Source: Pyrobaculum sp.
GTDB taxonomy: Archaea; Thermoproteota; Thermoprotei; Thermoproteales; Thermoproteaceae
Direction of reading: 5' to 3'
DNA length: 7,320 nt
Assembly: GCA_009903905.1 (NCBI GenBank)
Contig: WYEI01000132.1
Coordinates: 1-7,320 of the forward strand
Numbering within the stretch: the first letter of the stretch is position 1; each line of letters begins with the position of its first letter. Under the pieces are notes generated by a model that ran no database searches, was not told the origin of the DNA, and saw nothing but the letters and a program-made list of their open reading frames with translations. Positions 1 to 6,627 of the stretch are shown here, one piece after another. Made by a program: the position numbers and the translations under genes.

Positions 1-676
1 TCAAGAACTCGACGTAGTTGAACTCGCCCGGCTTCGCCAAGATTACGACGGGCCTCGCGGAGATTACGACGCCTAGTCTAAGCAGAGGCTCGGAATACAG
101 CCTGTCGAGCTCCTCCAGAGGAGCCTCCGCCTCGTCAGGCGCATCCGGCGGGCCGGGCTGAGGCGAAGCCGCCGCGAGGGAGGGGGCGGAGAAGTCGACG
201 GAGACGGAGACCTCCCTCGGCATCTCGAAGGACGGGGCGATACCTGCTGACCTGAGCTGGAGCGGGGCTATGCGCGGGGGCTCAAGGGAAAGGCCGAGCC
301 GCATCTGGGGTGCCTCCTTAAAGGAGACTATAATGGGCTTGAGAGATGCAGTAAGGGATCTCGCCGGGGGGACTCCGTATTCGAGCTGGAGGGAGATCTG
401 CTTAGGCTTTCCGAATGAGGGGGAGAGAGGTCTAAGCCTTAAGTCGATTTTGGCGATCTGCGGCAGGTAAAAGTCTAGTTGGTATGAGAGCGGCCGCGGC
501 GTCTCGGAGACAAGCTTTACAAGTCTCAGCCTAACCTCTACCGTCTGCTCAACCGCTTCTTTAGGCATAGCGCGGGGCGTCTCCGCCGCCGCCGTCTCCC
601 TGCGCCTCAGCACCCTAACGACGTATAGGAACTCCTCAGGGAATGTTCCCCGTTGAAGTTCCACTGCTACAGCCAT
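1..676 (-). CDS. Unrecognised protein with proline-rich beta-strand repeats (partial, C-terminus outside window)
   Basis: I do not recognise this family. The reading frame opens at an ATG (676-674) and stays open through base 1, giving 225 visible residues without a stop, so the C-terminus lies beyond the left edge. Three parts are visible. Residues 1-75 are a mixed head. Residues about 76-168 are a chain of short alternating-hydrophobic strands separated by prolines, roughly every 15 residues (segments such as IDLRLRPLSPSF, QISLQLEYGVPP, MRLGLSLEPP, VSVSVDFSAPSL). Residues about 169-188 are a Pro/Ala/acidic linker, after which a new domain begins (LLRLGVVISARPVVILAKPGEF). There is no signal peptide or membrane segment. 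The start overlaps the end of the 370-residue gene by 10 bases (ATGGCTGTAG) and has an AGGTGA ribosome site four bases upstream, so the two are probably translated together from one transcript. The function is unknown; the repeats suggest a scaffold or surface-binding role, which is speculation. Confidence 0.75.
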   Translation of the reverse strand, partial: MAVAVELQRGTFPEEFLYVVRVLRRRETAAAETPRAMPKEAVEQTVEVRLRLVKLVSETPRPLSYQLDFYLPQIAKIDLRLRPLSPSFGKPKQISLQLEYGVPPARSLTASLKPIIVSFKEAPQMRLGLSLEPPRIAPLQLRSAGIAPSFEMPREVSVSVDFSAPSLAAASPQPGPPDAPDEAEAPLEELDRLYSEPLLRLGVVISARPVVILAKPGEFNYVEFL

Positions 677-1779
677 ATAGTCACCTTGTCAATACCGGGC
701 TCGGCCAAGCCGAGAAATAATATAGGCGAGAACTTCTCTACAAAATCGAGATATGAAACAGAGACAGTTCGTTGATAGGAATATCTGCGCCCTTCTGAGA
801 CCCCAGACGAGTAGTAACGAATCTCCCAATAAGTTATCTGTACAATTCCATTTCCAATTTTTACCTCTATCCTAGGCTCATACAGCTCCTTAGCTGGTAT
901 GCCCGCAACCTCTAATATATCGTAAATCTGATATTTATTTAGATAGGCTTTGTATTCATCATCCCCGTAGATTCTGTAGAGCTTGTCTATGACATGGGTC
1001 ACTAAGTCGCCTACTGTGTCTTTCTCGTGGCCGTAGAGTCCCAGCTCTTCGTCGAGCTCCTTGCCTAGGCCGGGCGCGATTCTTAGGCCTATCTTCACGC
1101 CGTATCTCTCCATAAGCGCCGCGACGGCGCCGTCGAAAAGCTTCTCGCCGTACATCAACCTGAGGTATGGCTTCGGCGTAAGTCTAAGCGAATATAGGAA
1201 GAATGTGAAGGGGTTGTAGAGGGGGAGGAGCCTAAGCCCCGCGTTCAGAACCTCCTCATACGCGCCCACGAGATCCCTAGCATCCCTCACCTCGTACCTC
1301 CTCGGTTTAACCTCCACCGAAACCTCTTTGGGGACGCGTCTATACACCTCGTAGAGAACCCTCTCGACCTCCCTGAGGGTGTTGATTACGTCCGTCTCCT
1401 GCTCCGTGATTTTGCCGAGCTCTTGCGGCATCTTGCCGGCCTTAAGCGCGTTGACCAGCTTGTTAAGCGCGTCGAGACTCACCTCAAAACCCAGCTTCTC
1501 TCTGAAGAACCTCGCCGCCGAGCCCTCGGGGAAGCAGCTCTGCTCGATCACGCCTTTGTCTACGCATTCCTGCCTCACGCCGCCGAGGAGCATCTGGAGG
1601 GCTAGCTCCCTGTCGCCGCCTCTCAGGACTTGCGCCAAGTCGCCGGATAGCCGGCCCAAGACATCCTGCCTCGCCTTCAGGAAGCTGACCAACGCGGAGT
1701 AGAAGGCGCCCAGCTCCTCCCCGAAATACCTAACCCACGTAGACTCATCCCAAAACTCCACAGTCACGTTAACAGCCAT
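667..1779 (-). CDS. Unrecognised 370-residue protein, mostly helical with a beta-rich C-terminus
   Basis: I do not recognise a family. The protein starts at an ATG (1779) with no ribosome site, consistent with a leaderless transcript, and ends at TAG (667-669). Residues about 10-150 are charged, helix-like segments (for example FYSALVSFLKARQDVLGRL and NTLREVERVLYEVYRR). A middle part (about 165-300) is also mostly helical, with an aromatic patch around residues 187-210 (LYNPFTFFLYSLRL). Residues about 302-370 alternate in a strand pattern (RIEVKIGNGIVQITYWEIRYY). Only two cysteines (C72, C82) are present, too few for a zinc finger or Fe-S site. No Walker, nuclease or methylase motif is seen. 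There is no signal peptide; the aromatic patch is too interrupted for a confident membrane helix. It overlaps the next gene by 10 bases and the two probably act together. Its place beside methylase and nuclease genes is the only functional hint. Confidence 0.8.
   Translation of the reverse strand: MAVNVTVEFWDESTWVRYFGEELGAFYSALVSFLKARQDVLGRLSGDLAQVLRGGDRELALQMLLGGVRQECVDKGVIEQSCFPEGSAARFFREKLGFEVSLDALNKLVNALKAGKMPQELGKITEQETDVINTLREVERVLYEVYRRVPKEVSVEVKPRRYEVRDARDLVGAYEEVLNAGLRLLPLYNPFTFFLYSLRLTPKPYLRLMYGEKLFDGAVAALMERYGVKIGLRIAPGLGKELDEELGLYGHEKDTVGDLVTHVIDKLYRIYGDDEYKAYLNKYQIYDILEVAGIPAKELYEPRIEVKIGNGIVQITYWEIRYYSSGVSEGRRYSYQRTVSVSYLDFVEKFSPILFLGLAEPGIDKVTIWL
681..686 (-). promoter_or_regulatory. 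Ribosome binding site of the left-edge gene
   Basis: The minus strand reads AGGTGA, an exact complement of a TCACCT anti-Shine-Dalgarno, four bases before the ATG at 676. It lies inside the last codons of the upstream 370-residue gene. It supports this start and a coupled two-gene transcript. Confidence 0.6.
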
Positions 1780-1794
1780 GTAGATCTCTACTTG

Positions 1795-1808
1795 AATAAA
1801 AAATTTGT
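1795..1808 (-). promoter_or_regulatory. Possible TATA-type promoter for the 370-residue gene
   Basis: The minus strand reads ACAAATTTTTTATT here, an AT-rich block whose centre is about 20-25 bases before the ATG at 1779. That spacing and the absence of a ribosome site fit a leaderless start. The match to the archaeal TATA consensus is loose, and the same T-run could instead terminate the upstream gene. Confidence 0.35.
1798..1803 (-). terminator. Possible T-run terminator after the EVE-like gene
   Basis: Six consecutive T on the minus strand begin 16 bases after the stop codon at 1819-1821. Archaeal termination commonly uses such T-runs without a hairpin. The site overlaps the proposed promoter of the next gene, so both readings cannot be separated from sequence alone. 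Confidence 0.25.
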
Positions 1809-1818
1809 TAACTGGGGT

Positions 1819-2277
1819 CTACCGCAACGGCTTCAGTAGCTCTGCCAGCTTCTCCGCCAGCTCTGGCTTCACTGTCTGTATGCCTGGTAGTATCCTTACG
1901 CCGAGTTCCTCCAGCCGCCGCCTGTCTGGCAGGCGCCATTTGGCCGGGTCGTAGGGGCTCTCTATCACCCCCTCTGCCGCTTTCTCTGCCTTTATGGGGA
2001 GGAGGTAGTGCCACTCGCCGGAGGGCCAGTACCTCCCCGAGAACTCCCTCACGTCGAGGAGGCGGCCGTAGAGGACGAGCCCGCCCTCGTTATACTGGTT
2101 CTTCGTTACGTAGAGAAACACGCCTATCCCCGCCTTGACGCGGCTGTCCACCCGGCCGGCCCCCCACAGGAAGACACCCGCGGGGAACTGCCTAATCAAC
2201 TCAGAACGCCTCCCCACGAAATCACCTAAGCTGTGAAGAAAATTCTCAAGCGACCCCTTGAGAAGGAGATAACTCAT
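1819..2277 (-). CDS. Small EVE/PUA-like domain protein (possible modified-base reader)
   Basis: This 152-residue protein has the look of the PUA-like superfamily (EVE, ASCH, DUF365-type archaeal proteins). Residues about 47-96 give the typical order: a Gly-led strand (AGIGVFLYVTKN), a second strand with a turn (GGLVLYGRLLDVREF), then a Trp-rich segment leading into a final strand (YWPSGEWHYLLPIKA). The C-terminus ends with a proline-containing turn and a helix (TVKPELAEKLAELLKPLR), also common in these proteins. Members of the EVE/YTH/ASCH group are known to bind modified bases in DNA or RNA and often sit beside restriction or methylase genes; a DNA-modification-sensing role here is inference. 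The ATG at 2277 lies about 26 bases after a good TATA box with no ribosome site, so it is likely leaderless and forms its own transcription unit. The assignment rests on pattern only; a different PUA-like or OB-like fold is possible. Confidence 0.6.
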   Translation of the reverse strand: MSYLLLKGSLENFLHSLGDFVGRRSELIRQFPAGVFLWGAGRVDSRVKAGIGVFLYVTKNQYNEGGLVLYGRLLDVREFSGRYWPSGEWHYLLPIKAEKAAEGVIESPYDPAKWRLPDRRRLEELGVRILPGIQTVKPELAEKLAELLKPLR

Positions 2278-2297
2278 AGCTCATTAAATCCACTGCA

Positions 2298-2315
2298 ATA
2301 TATAGTTTCCTTTTT
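2298..2315 (-). promoter_or_regulatory. BRE/TATA promoter of the EVE-like gene
   Basis: On the minus strand AAAAGGAAAC is followed directly by TATATATT. The TATA centre (about 2302) is 25-26 bases before the ATG at 2277, the usual spacing for a leaderless archaeal start, and the purine-rich GGAAAC just upstream fits a BRE. The purine run begins at the stop codon of the methyltransferase gene. This is the best-looking promoter in the window. Confidence 0.7.
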
Positions 2316-3336
2316 ACCTTCTAGGCCTGAACTTAAGTAGGAAAAGGCGTCTTCCCTTTTTTGCGCGTCTCTCGCCTAAATCAACGAGGGAGACACTTAG
2401 GCCGGCCTCCTCGCCGAATTTGGCCAGGATTTCGTGAAGTGGGACATACACGTCGCCGAGCACTGAATCGCCAATGGTGTACCAGGCCTCAGCCTCGAGC
2501 CTCTGCGCAAGTAGGTGGATGTGCCTCCGCATATAGTATAGGTATTGAGACAAGAAGCGCTGGTACCCCCTAGCCCTCTTTCCTCCCGGCTTGACGTCTA
2601 GGGGCGTGTGTAGCTTCCAGCTCCTCGCCGCCGCCTCGCAGGCGGGGAGCTGTAGGTCCCTAGCCCTGGGGGGATCTACGCCGAGCCACAGAAGCTCTAT
2701 CTGCGTATGCCGCACGTAGTCTACGTTGTTGGCGAAGGGCGGGCTGGTCAAGACGCCGCAGACTCTGCGCGGCATAAGCCACGTCGAGTCGCCCAAAACG
2801 ACGTCGCCGCGTCTCCCCCCTAGAAGCTTCAAGTCCTCCTTCGCGGCCCTCAGCATCGTCTTGAAGTACTCCTCTGGGTCGCCGCGGGCCTCGCCGCCTC
2901 TGAAGCGGGGCGCCGGCGAGTACTTGAACCTCGAGAAGCGCCGCGCCACGTTGAACAAAACGCCGGCTTCAAGCGCCGTGTGGACGCGCCTAGACAGCCT
3001 CAGAAGCTTCTCGTAGACGTCTTCCCGGTAGTAATTCGCCAGGCGCGGGTCTGGCCTCAGCGCCGCGTGGGTCTCCGGGGCTACCTTAGCCGCCGCGGTG
3101 ACGACCGCCGCCGGGTTCGCGTCGACACCCACAAACCTACGCTCCCTGAGAAGGGCCTCCACCCCCACGGTGCCCGACCCCATAAACGGGTCATACACCG
3201 CTTCGCACTCCACCTCGCGAAAAAACGCCTCCACAACCCCGGGGGTCAAGCCATGCTCCGTATAGACCAGAATACGGTGAATCGGCTTGTCAGCCCAGTA
3301 GTTACCTGAGGCACCTTGACTGTTTAAAACATCCAT
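2314..3336 (-). CDS. DNA amino-methyltransferase, TSPPF type (N4-cytosine or N6-adenine)
   Basis: This is an S-adenosylmethionine-dependent DNA methylase by motif. Numbering from the chosen ATG gives 340 residues. A motif X-like segment occupies about 13-36. Motif I is DPFMGSGT (49-56). Motif II is VGVDAN with D72. Motif III is GDS (182-184). The catalytic motif IV is TSPPF (197-201), followed by an ANNVDYVRHTQIELLWLG stretch. S/TSPPF is typical of N4-cytosine enzymes but does not exclude N6-adenine. The order X-I-II-III-IV differs from the beta-type order (IV before I) of M.PvuII. About 100 mostly helical residues lie between motifs II and III and may be the target-recognition part. A TTG start at 3357 is possible, but the ATG at 3336 has a GGGAGGT site ten bases upstream, so I prefer it. 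It overlaps the helicase gene by 35 bases and is probably cotranscribed with it and the nuclease. The target sequence cannot be read from the protein. Confidence 0.85.
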   Translation of the reverse strand: MDVLNSQGASGNYWADKPIHRILVYTEHGLTPGVVEAFFREVECEAVYDPFMGSGTVGVEALLRERRFVGVDANPAAVVTAAAKVAPETHAALRPDPRLANYYREDVYEKLLRLSRRVHTALEAGVLFNVARRFSRFKYSPAPRFRGGEARGDPEEYFKTMLRAAKEDLKLLGGRRGDVVLGDSTWLMPRRVCGVLTSPPFANNVDYVRHTQIELLWLGVDPPRARDLQLPACEAAARSWKLHTPLDVKPGGKRARGYQRFLSQYLYYMRRHIHLLAQRLEAEAWYTIGDSVLGDVYVPLHEILAKFGEEAGLSVSLVDLGERRAKKGRRLFLLKFRPRR

Positions 3337-4834
3337 AGACGGCTCTACCTCCCTCAATTAACTCCATCATTTTCTTGCCTGTATCGCTAATTCTTTCGTC
3401 ATAAATCCCGCCGCGACGTAAACTGAAATTCTTAAGACACTCGACGCAACCTATCGCGACGAGTAGCCTCCTGTGGCGGCTGAGCTGCACGTTCAGCAAC
3501 TCAGGCTCTCTGGCGTACAACGTCGCAAACATCTCCGCCAAGTTCGATGCCGCGTACTCCTTACCCAGCATAGTCACCACGAAGTCCTGCTCCCCGCCAA
3601 TCATAGCCTGCACGGTGTAGCTGTTGTCAAACCTCAGCCCCAGCCGCCCCATCTGAAAGTCAATAGACCAAGACATGTCGGTATATATCGAGGTCGCCGC
3701 CAAGCCCAGCCCTCCCCCAAGGCCTTGGGACCAAAGGTATAGGGCTAACGTGGCGTAGAAACCCAACTTGGCCCGGGTCTCGTCCAACGTGTCGCCGCTC
3801 TTAAAGGCATCCACGTCAAGAACAGCAAGGGGGATCTTTGAGCTGATGGCCTCCTCCAACAGGGAGACTACCTGTTGCACCTCGGCCTTGCTTACGTTTA
3901 TGTACTTATTCATCTGGGTAAGAACGTTTCTGGAGTCGAAATTAAACCCGGAAAGCCGTCGCGACCCGTCCTCCAGCGCTTTTAGCAATCCGCCGTAGTA
4001 CCCGGCGCTTATGGGCTCATGCGACGGCTCCGGTAGCCTAAATGTTACATCCAGCAATTTATAGAGATGCTCAAGCCCGCGCTCTCTTAATTTCCGCTTC
4101 ACCACATTCATCAGCAGTATGTCGCGGCCGTACTCGGTGATTGATATGGCTTGCTGGGGGTCGCCAAGTGCCACAAGGGCCTCAGGGAAGTCTCTATACT
4201 GGCTGGCCGCAATCCTGCGCACCATGGGGATGAGGGCGCGGAAATAAGGCGATTTACTCGACTCATCCACAATGACCTTAATAGGCCTCTTACCCCCTTT
4301 ATCTTCTATATATGGACGCTGGAACTCGGTGGAGAAGATGAGCCGCACGTTTTCGTCGATTTTAAGATCTACCATCTTGGCGGCATCTATGCCGTCGCCG
4401 CATGCCTTCTGCAGAGCCGGCCTCCGGCTGCTTTTGATCCTGTAGCCCAGCACCCTCACCACGTCGGGAATCCCCCGGGCCCACCTACACCTCTCCCCCG
4501 GGTCAGGCGCAACTTTCCTTAAAATCGCCGCCAACACCCTGACACAGGCGTCGAAGACAAGCTCGTTTGTCGGCGCTATGTAAAATATAAGTTCGTTAAG
4601 CTCCAGAAGTTGATTAACAATATATTCCTCGGCCAACAGCTCCACTATGTACGTCTTGCCGGACCCCGGCGGACCTTGAACAGCGGCAAGCGGCACGTCA
4701 AGGTCTAGCCTCAAGGCCTGATAAGCTAGCCGGTAGCTATCACTATAGGCCGGGAAGCGGGATAGATCCAGCCGCCTCCTGGGAGCCTCCGCTTGAACAA
4801 ACGCCCTTTCAAGGCAGTTCTCGACGGTCAACAT
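3302..4834 (-). CDS. SF1 UPF1/Dna2-like helicase
   Basis: The 510 residues carry a full set of superfamily 1 helicase motifs in order: Walker A GPPGSGKT (54-61), motif Ia APTNELV (87-93), motif II VDES (189-192), motif III GDPQQ (224-228), a motif IV-like TFRLP followed by YYGGLL (264-284), motif V GGEQDFVV (413-420) and motif VI LSRHRR (451-456). The DES motif II, the TFR motif and the GGEQD motif resemble the UPF1/Dna2 branch (compare DEA, QYR and QGxE), so ATP-driven unwinding or translocation on DNA or RNA is expected. It is shorter than most Dna2 or UPF1 helicase regions and begins almost directly at the helicase core. It starts one base after the stop of the Fe-S nuclease gene, has no ribosome site, and an in-frame TAA lies two codons before its ATG; translation is probably coupled. 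The pair looks like Dna2 split into two subunits. The methyltransferase gene overlaps its 3' end. Confidence 0.88.
   Translation of the reverse strand: MLTVENCLERAFVQAEAPRRRLDLSRFPAYSDSYRLAYQALRLDLDVPLAAVQGPPGSGKTYIVELLAEEYIVNQLLELNELIFYIAPTNELVFDACVRVLAAILRKVAPDPGERCRWARGIPDVVRVLGYRIKSSRRPALQKACGDGIDAAKMVDLKIDENVRLIFSTEFQRPYIEDKGGKRPIKVIVDESSKSPYFRALIPMVRRIAASQYRDFPEALVALGDPQQAISITEYGRDILLMNVVKRKLRERGLEHLYKLLDVTFRLPEPSHEPISAGYYGGLLKALEDGSRRLSGFNFDSRNVLTQMNKYINVSKAEVQQVVSLLEEAISSKIPLAVLDVDAFKSGDTLDETRAKLGFYATLALYLWSQGLGGGLGLAATSIYTDMSWSIDFQMGRLGLRFDNSYTVQAMIGGEQDFVVTMLGKEYAASNLAEMFATLYAREPELLNVQLSRHRRLLVAIGCVECLKNFSLRRGGIYDERISDTGKKMMELIEGGRAVYGCFKQSRCLR
3347..3355 (-). promoter_or_regulatory. 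Ribosome binding site deciding the methyltransferase start
   Basis: The minus strand reads GAGGGAGGT, ending ten bases before the ATG at 3336. It lies inside the coding end of the helicase gene. It would be downstream of, and useless for, the alternative TTG start at 3357, so it favours the shorter protein. Confidence 0.6.
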
Positions 4835-4835
4835 A

Positions 4836-6566
4836 TTAAATTACAGGCCCGAAAAGTCTGTATAGTCTCCACTTCACCTTGTAACCTGCCTCAAAGGCAA
4901 CACGCTTGGCCTCCTCCATGTTCCAGCCCTCCTCCTCTGCAAGCTTCTTCACAGCCCGCTGAAAAGCGTCGATAGCCATAAGCTCGATATGTGTAAGATC
5001 CACGTTGCTCTCCACAGCGACGACGCCACGGCTAAGCTTCTCCTCGCGACTCAACAAATCTCTAAGGAGGAAGTACGACAACTTAGTAAACTTACCCTCA
5101 AACGAGACGACTACGCGCAACTCATCGCCCTCCCTTAAAACCTTATCCACATTACCGGAGAAACTCGTGGAGTAAATAATCTCCTCCGAATCCCCCAGGA
5201 AGATAGTGACCGGCTTCCCCTCCCTAACCGTCAAAGGCACGCCTCTCCTCTCCTCCTCCTCTCTAACACTCCTGATGAGGTCCGCCTTAAGCTCTTCTTC
5301 GTCAACCTCGATTCTTTCGAAAAAGTCGGCACGGGCACCCCCCTCCAGCCGAATAAACCCACGTACCCAGCTCATCTTCGCTATAGAGTAGAAAGGAAGA
5401 AGCGCGTTTTCCCGCACCCCGTAGACCCTGTAGCGCGTACGCCACGCCAGCTGATGTACCTCGTCGGGGTTCTGCTTCGAGAAGAGGTAGAACTTACACG
5501 CCTCTTTGAGCCTACAGGAGCCGCAGGGGTAGCTAGTATTGACGTGGGGGTTGAGCGTATACCCCTTATTCCTCAACGCCTCGGGCACATATCGAAACAC
5601 CACCTTTCCACCACTCCCACACAACGCCTTCTCCTTCTCACGATCCCAGGAACTGTCAACCTTCTTCAGGTTAAGCATAGAGAGGATCAGATGTGTCGCG
5701 GCAAGCTTAATCTCCTTCAAGATCTTCTCCTCGCTCAGCCTAGTGGACTTCGCAGTTTTAAAACAACGAGAGATAGAATACGGGTTTTTTCTACCCTTAT
5801 CCCTAATCACCACAGGGAATACGGCGCATTCCTCCACAGCCTTTGCGCCGTCTTTGAAACCAAGCCTATGCGCGACCATAATAGAGTAGACATAGCCCTG
5901 GGCGATCTCGTCGGGGCTGGGCGTCGCGCCGCCCTCCATGCCGAGGGATGTCTTCCACTCCACCACGACGGCGCGCCGTTTCGCCGGCTCCTCCACCACG
6001 AGATCAGGAACCCCCCTAACGTGTATCTTGTAGTCAAACAACTGAAGCTCAGCCCGCACCCGCGCCTCCGAGACGTCTAAAATCTGCATTGCATCAAGCT
6101 GACGCATAAACTGCACAAAAACCCTCGCCATCTTAACCGCAGAACGGATGACCGCATCCCCCCGGGTGGTCCGGGCCTCCTCCTCCAGCGGAGGCACCCT
6201 AGCCTCCCGAAGCTCGTTGTAGGCGGCATTCACGTAGCTATCCACCGCACCCAAAGCCTTGTCGAATTCGCGCGTTATAATAAAGTCGACAAACAGCCTC
6301 GGCACAGCCACAGCCAAAACCTGATGAACCGACTGACCCTTGCCGGGAAACACGCTGGTAGACGCCGCCAAGTCGCTCGCCCCCATAATCTCGATAAGCC
6401 TAGCCTCAAAAGGACACCGCCCCACAGCCCTAGCCACAGACGCCGCCTTCACAAGATGAGAAGTCCCCCGAAGACCCTCCTTCAGCCTATTCCTACAGTC
6501 GGCCAAATCCCCCACAATGTCGTATAAAACCTCAACGTTCAACATTCCAATCTCGTCAGAATCCAT
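4836..6566 (-). CDS. Cas4/Dna2-type Fe-S cluster PD-(D/E)XK nuclease
   Basis: Numbering from ATG 6566 gives 576 residues. Residues about 45-360 show the signature of the Cas4/Dna2/AddB nuclease group. There is one N-terminal cysteine (C51, in GRCPFEARLI), a histidine in GQSVHQVL (H81), a GVPD motif with D188, the VEWK motif with E203 and K205, a QGY motif (Q223), and a C-terminal cysteine trio CGSCRLKEAC (C348, C351, C357). The four cysteines can bind a 4Fe-4S cluster; H, D, E, K are the expected metal/catalytic residues. All key residues are present, so it should cut DNA, probably single-stranded ends. Residues about 440-576 form a beta-rich part and terminal helices, reminiscent of the barrel and stalk between nuclease and helicase in Dna2. 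It is far longer than Cas4 (about 200 residues), and no cas gene is nearby. A GTG start at 6581 is possible, but ATG 6566 has a TATA-like box at a leaderless distance. It leads the operon with the helicase and methyltransferase. Confidence 0.85.
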   Translation of the reverse strand: MDSDEIGMLNVEVLYDIVGDLADCRNRLKEGLRGTSHLVKAASVARAVGRCPFEARLIEIMGASDLAASTSVFPGKGQSVHQVLAVAVPRLFVDFIITREFDKALGAVDSYVNAAYNELREARVPPLEEEARTTRGDAVIRSAVKMARVFVQFMRQLDAMQILDVSEARVRAELQLFDYKIHVRGVPDLVVEEPAKRRAVVVEWKTSLGMEGGATPSPDEIAQGYVYSIMVAHRLGFKDGAKAVEECAVFPVVIRDKGRKNPYSISRCFKTAKSTRLSEEKILKEIKLAATHLILSMLNLKKVDSSWDREKEKALCGSGGKVVFRYVPEALRNKGYTLNPHVNTSYPCGSCRLKEACKFYLFSKQNPDEVHQLAWRTRYRVYGVRENALLPFYSIAKMSWVRGFIRLEGGARADFFERIEVDEEELKADLIRSVREEEERRGVPLTVREGKPVTIFLGDSEEIIYSTSFSGNVDKVLREGDELRVVVSFEGKFTKLSYFLLRDLLSREEKLSRGVVAVESNVDLTHIELMAIDAFQRAVKKLAEEEGWNMEEAKRVAFEAGYKVKWRLYRLFGPVI

Positions 6567-6584
6567 ATACAATCCAACCACCCC

Positions 6585-6601
6585 CTTAATAAGTTTAAAA
6601 G
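6585..6601 (+). promoter_or_regulatory. Promoter of the DUF1156 methylase gene
   Basis: The same AT-rich block read on the plus strand, CTTAATAAGTTTAAAAG, precedes the ATG at 6616. The CTTAATAA half is centred about 27 bases upstream, the expected distance for a leaderless start. The two divergent units therefore seem to share one core promoter region, which could let one regulator control both. Confidence 0.45.
6586..6600 (-). promoter_or_regulatory. Promoter of the nuclease-helicase-methyltransferase operon
   Basis: The minus strand reads TTTTAAACTTATTAA, centred 26-31 bases before the ATG at 6566. This fits an archaeal TATA element driving a leaderless or nearly leaderless transcript. A G-rich GGGGGTGG follows and could act as a weak ribosome site instead. 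Confidence 0.5.
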
Positions 6602-6627
6602 CAAATTATAGAGATATGAAACTTATT
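6588..6627. repeat. 9-bp inverted repeat across the divergent promoter (possible operator)
   Basis: AATAAGTTT (6588-6596) and its exact complement AAACTTATT (6619-6627) are separated by 22 bases, with arm centres 31 bases apart, close to three helical turns. One arm lies in the TATA block of both promoters and the other covers the first codons of the plus-strand methylase. A dimeric regulator could bind here; chance is possible in AT-rich sequence. Confidence 0.35.

Noticed and set aside
270..470. 66-codon open frame on the plus strand
   Set aside because: It lies opposite the left-edge gene, whose frame, ribosome site and coupling are better supported. The product has no protein-like pattern.
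700..714. Perfect 6-bp hairpin CTCGGCTTGGCCGAG on the minus strand near the end of the 370-residue gene
   Set aside because: It lies within coding sequence with no T-run after it and in GC-rich DNA where such short stems are common. A role in the coupled start nearby cannot be shown.
1780..1791. Small inverted repeat GTAGA-TC-TCTAC just before the 370-residue gene
   Set aside because: Five-base arms are too short to claim as an operator without conservation data.
5454..6080. 208-codon open frame on the plus strand inside the nuclease gene
   Set aside because: It is antisense to a gene with complete nuclease motifs, has no promoter or ribosome site, and its product has no recognisable domain. 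Long antisense frames are expected in GC-rich DNA.
4836..6566. Reading the Fe-S nuclease as a CRISPR Cas4
   Set aside because: The signature is shared, but the protein is about 576 residues with an extra C-terminal part, its partner is an SF1 helicase, and no cas1, cas2 or repeat array is visible.
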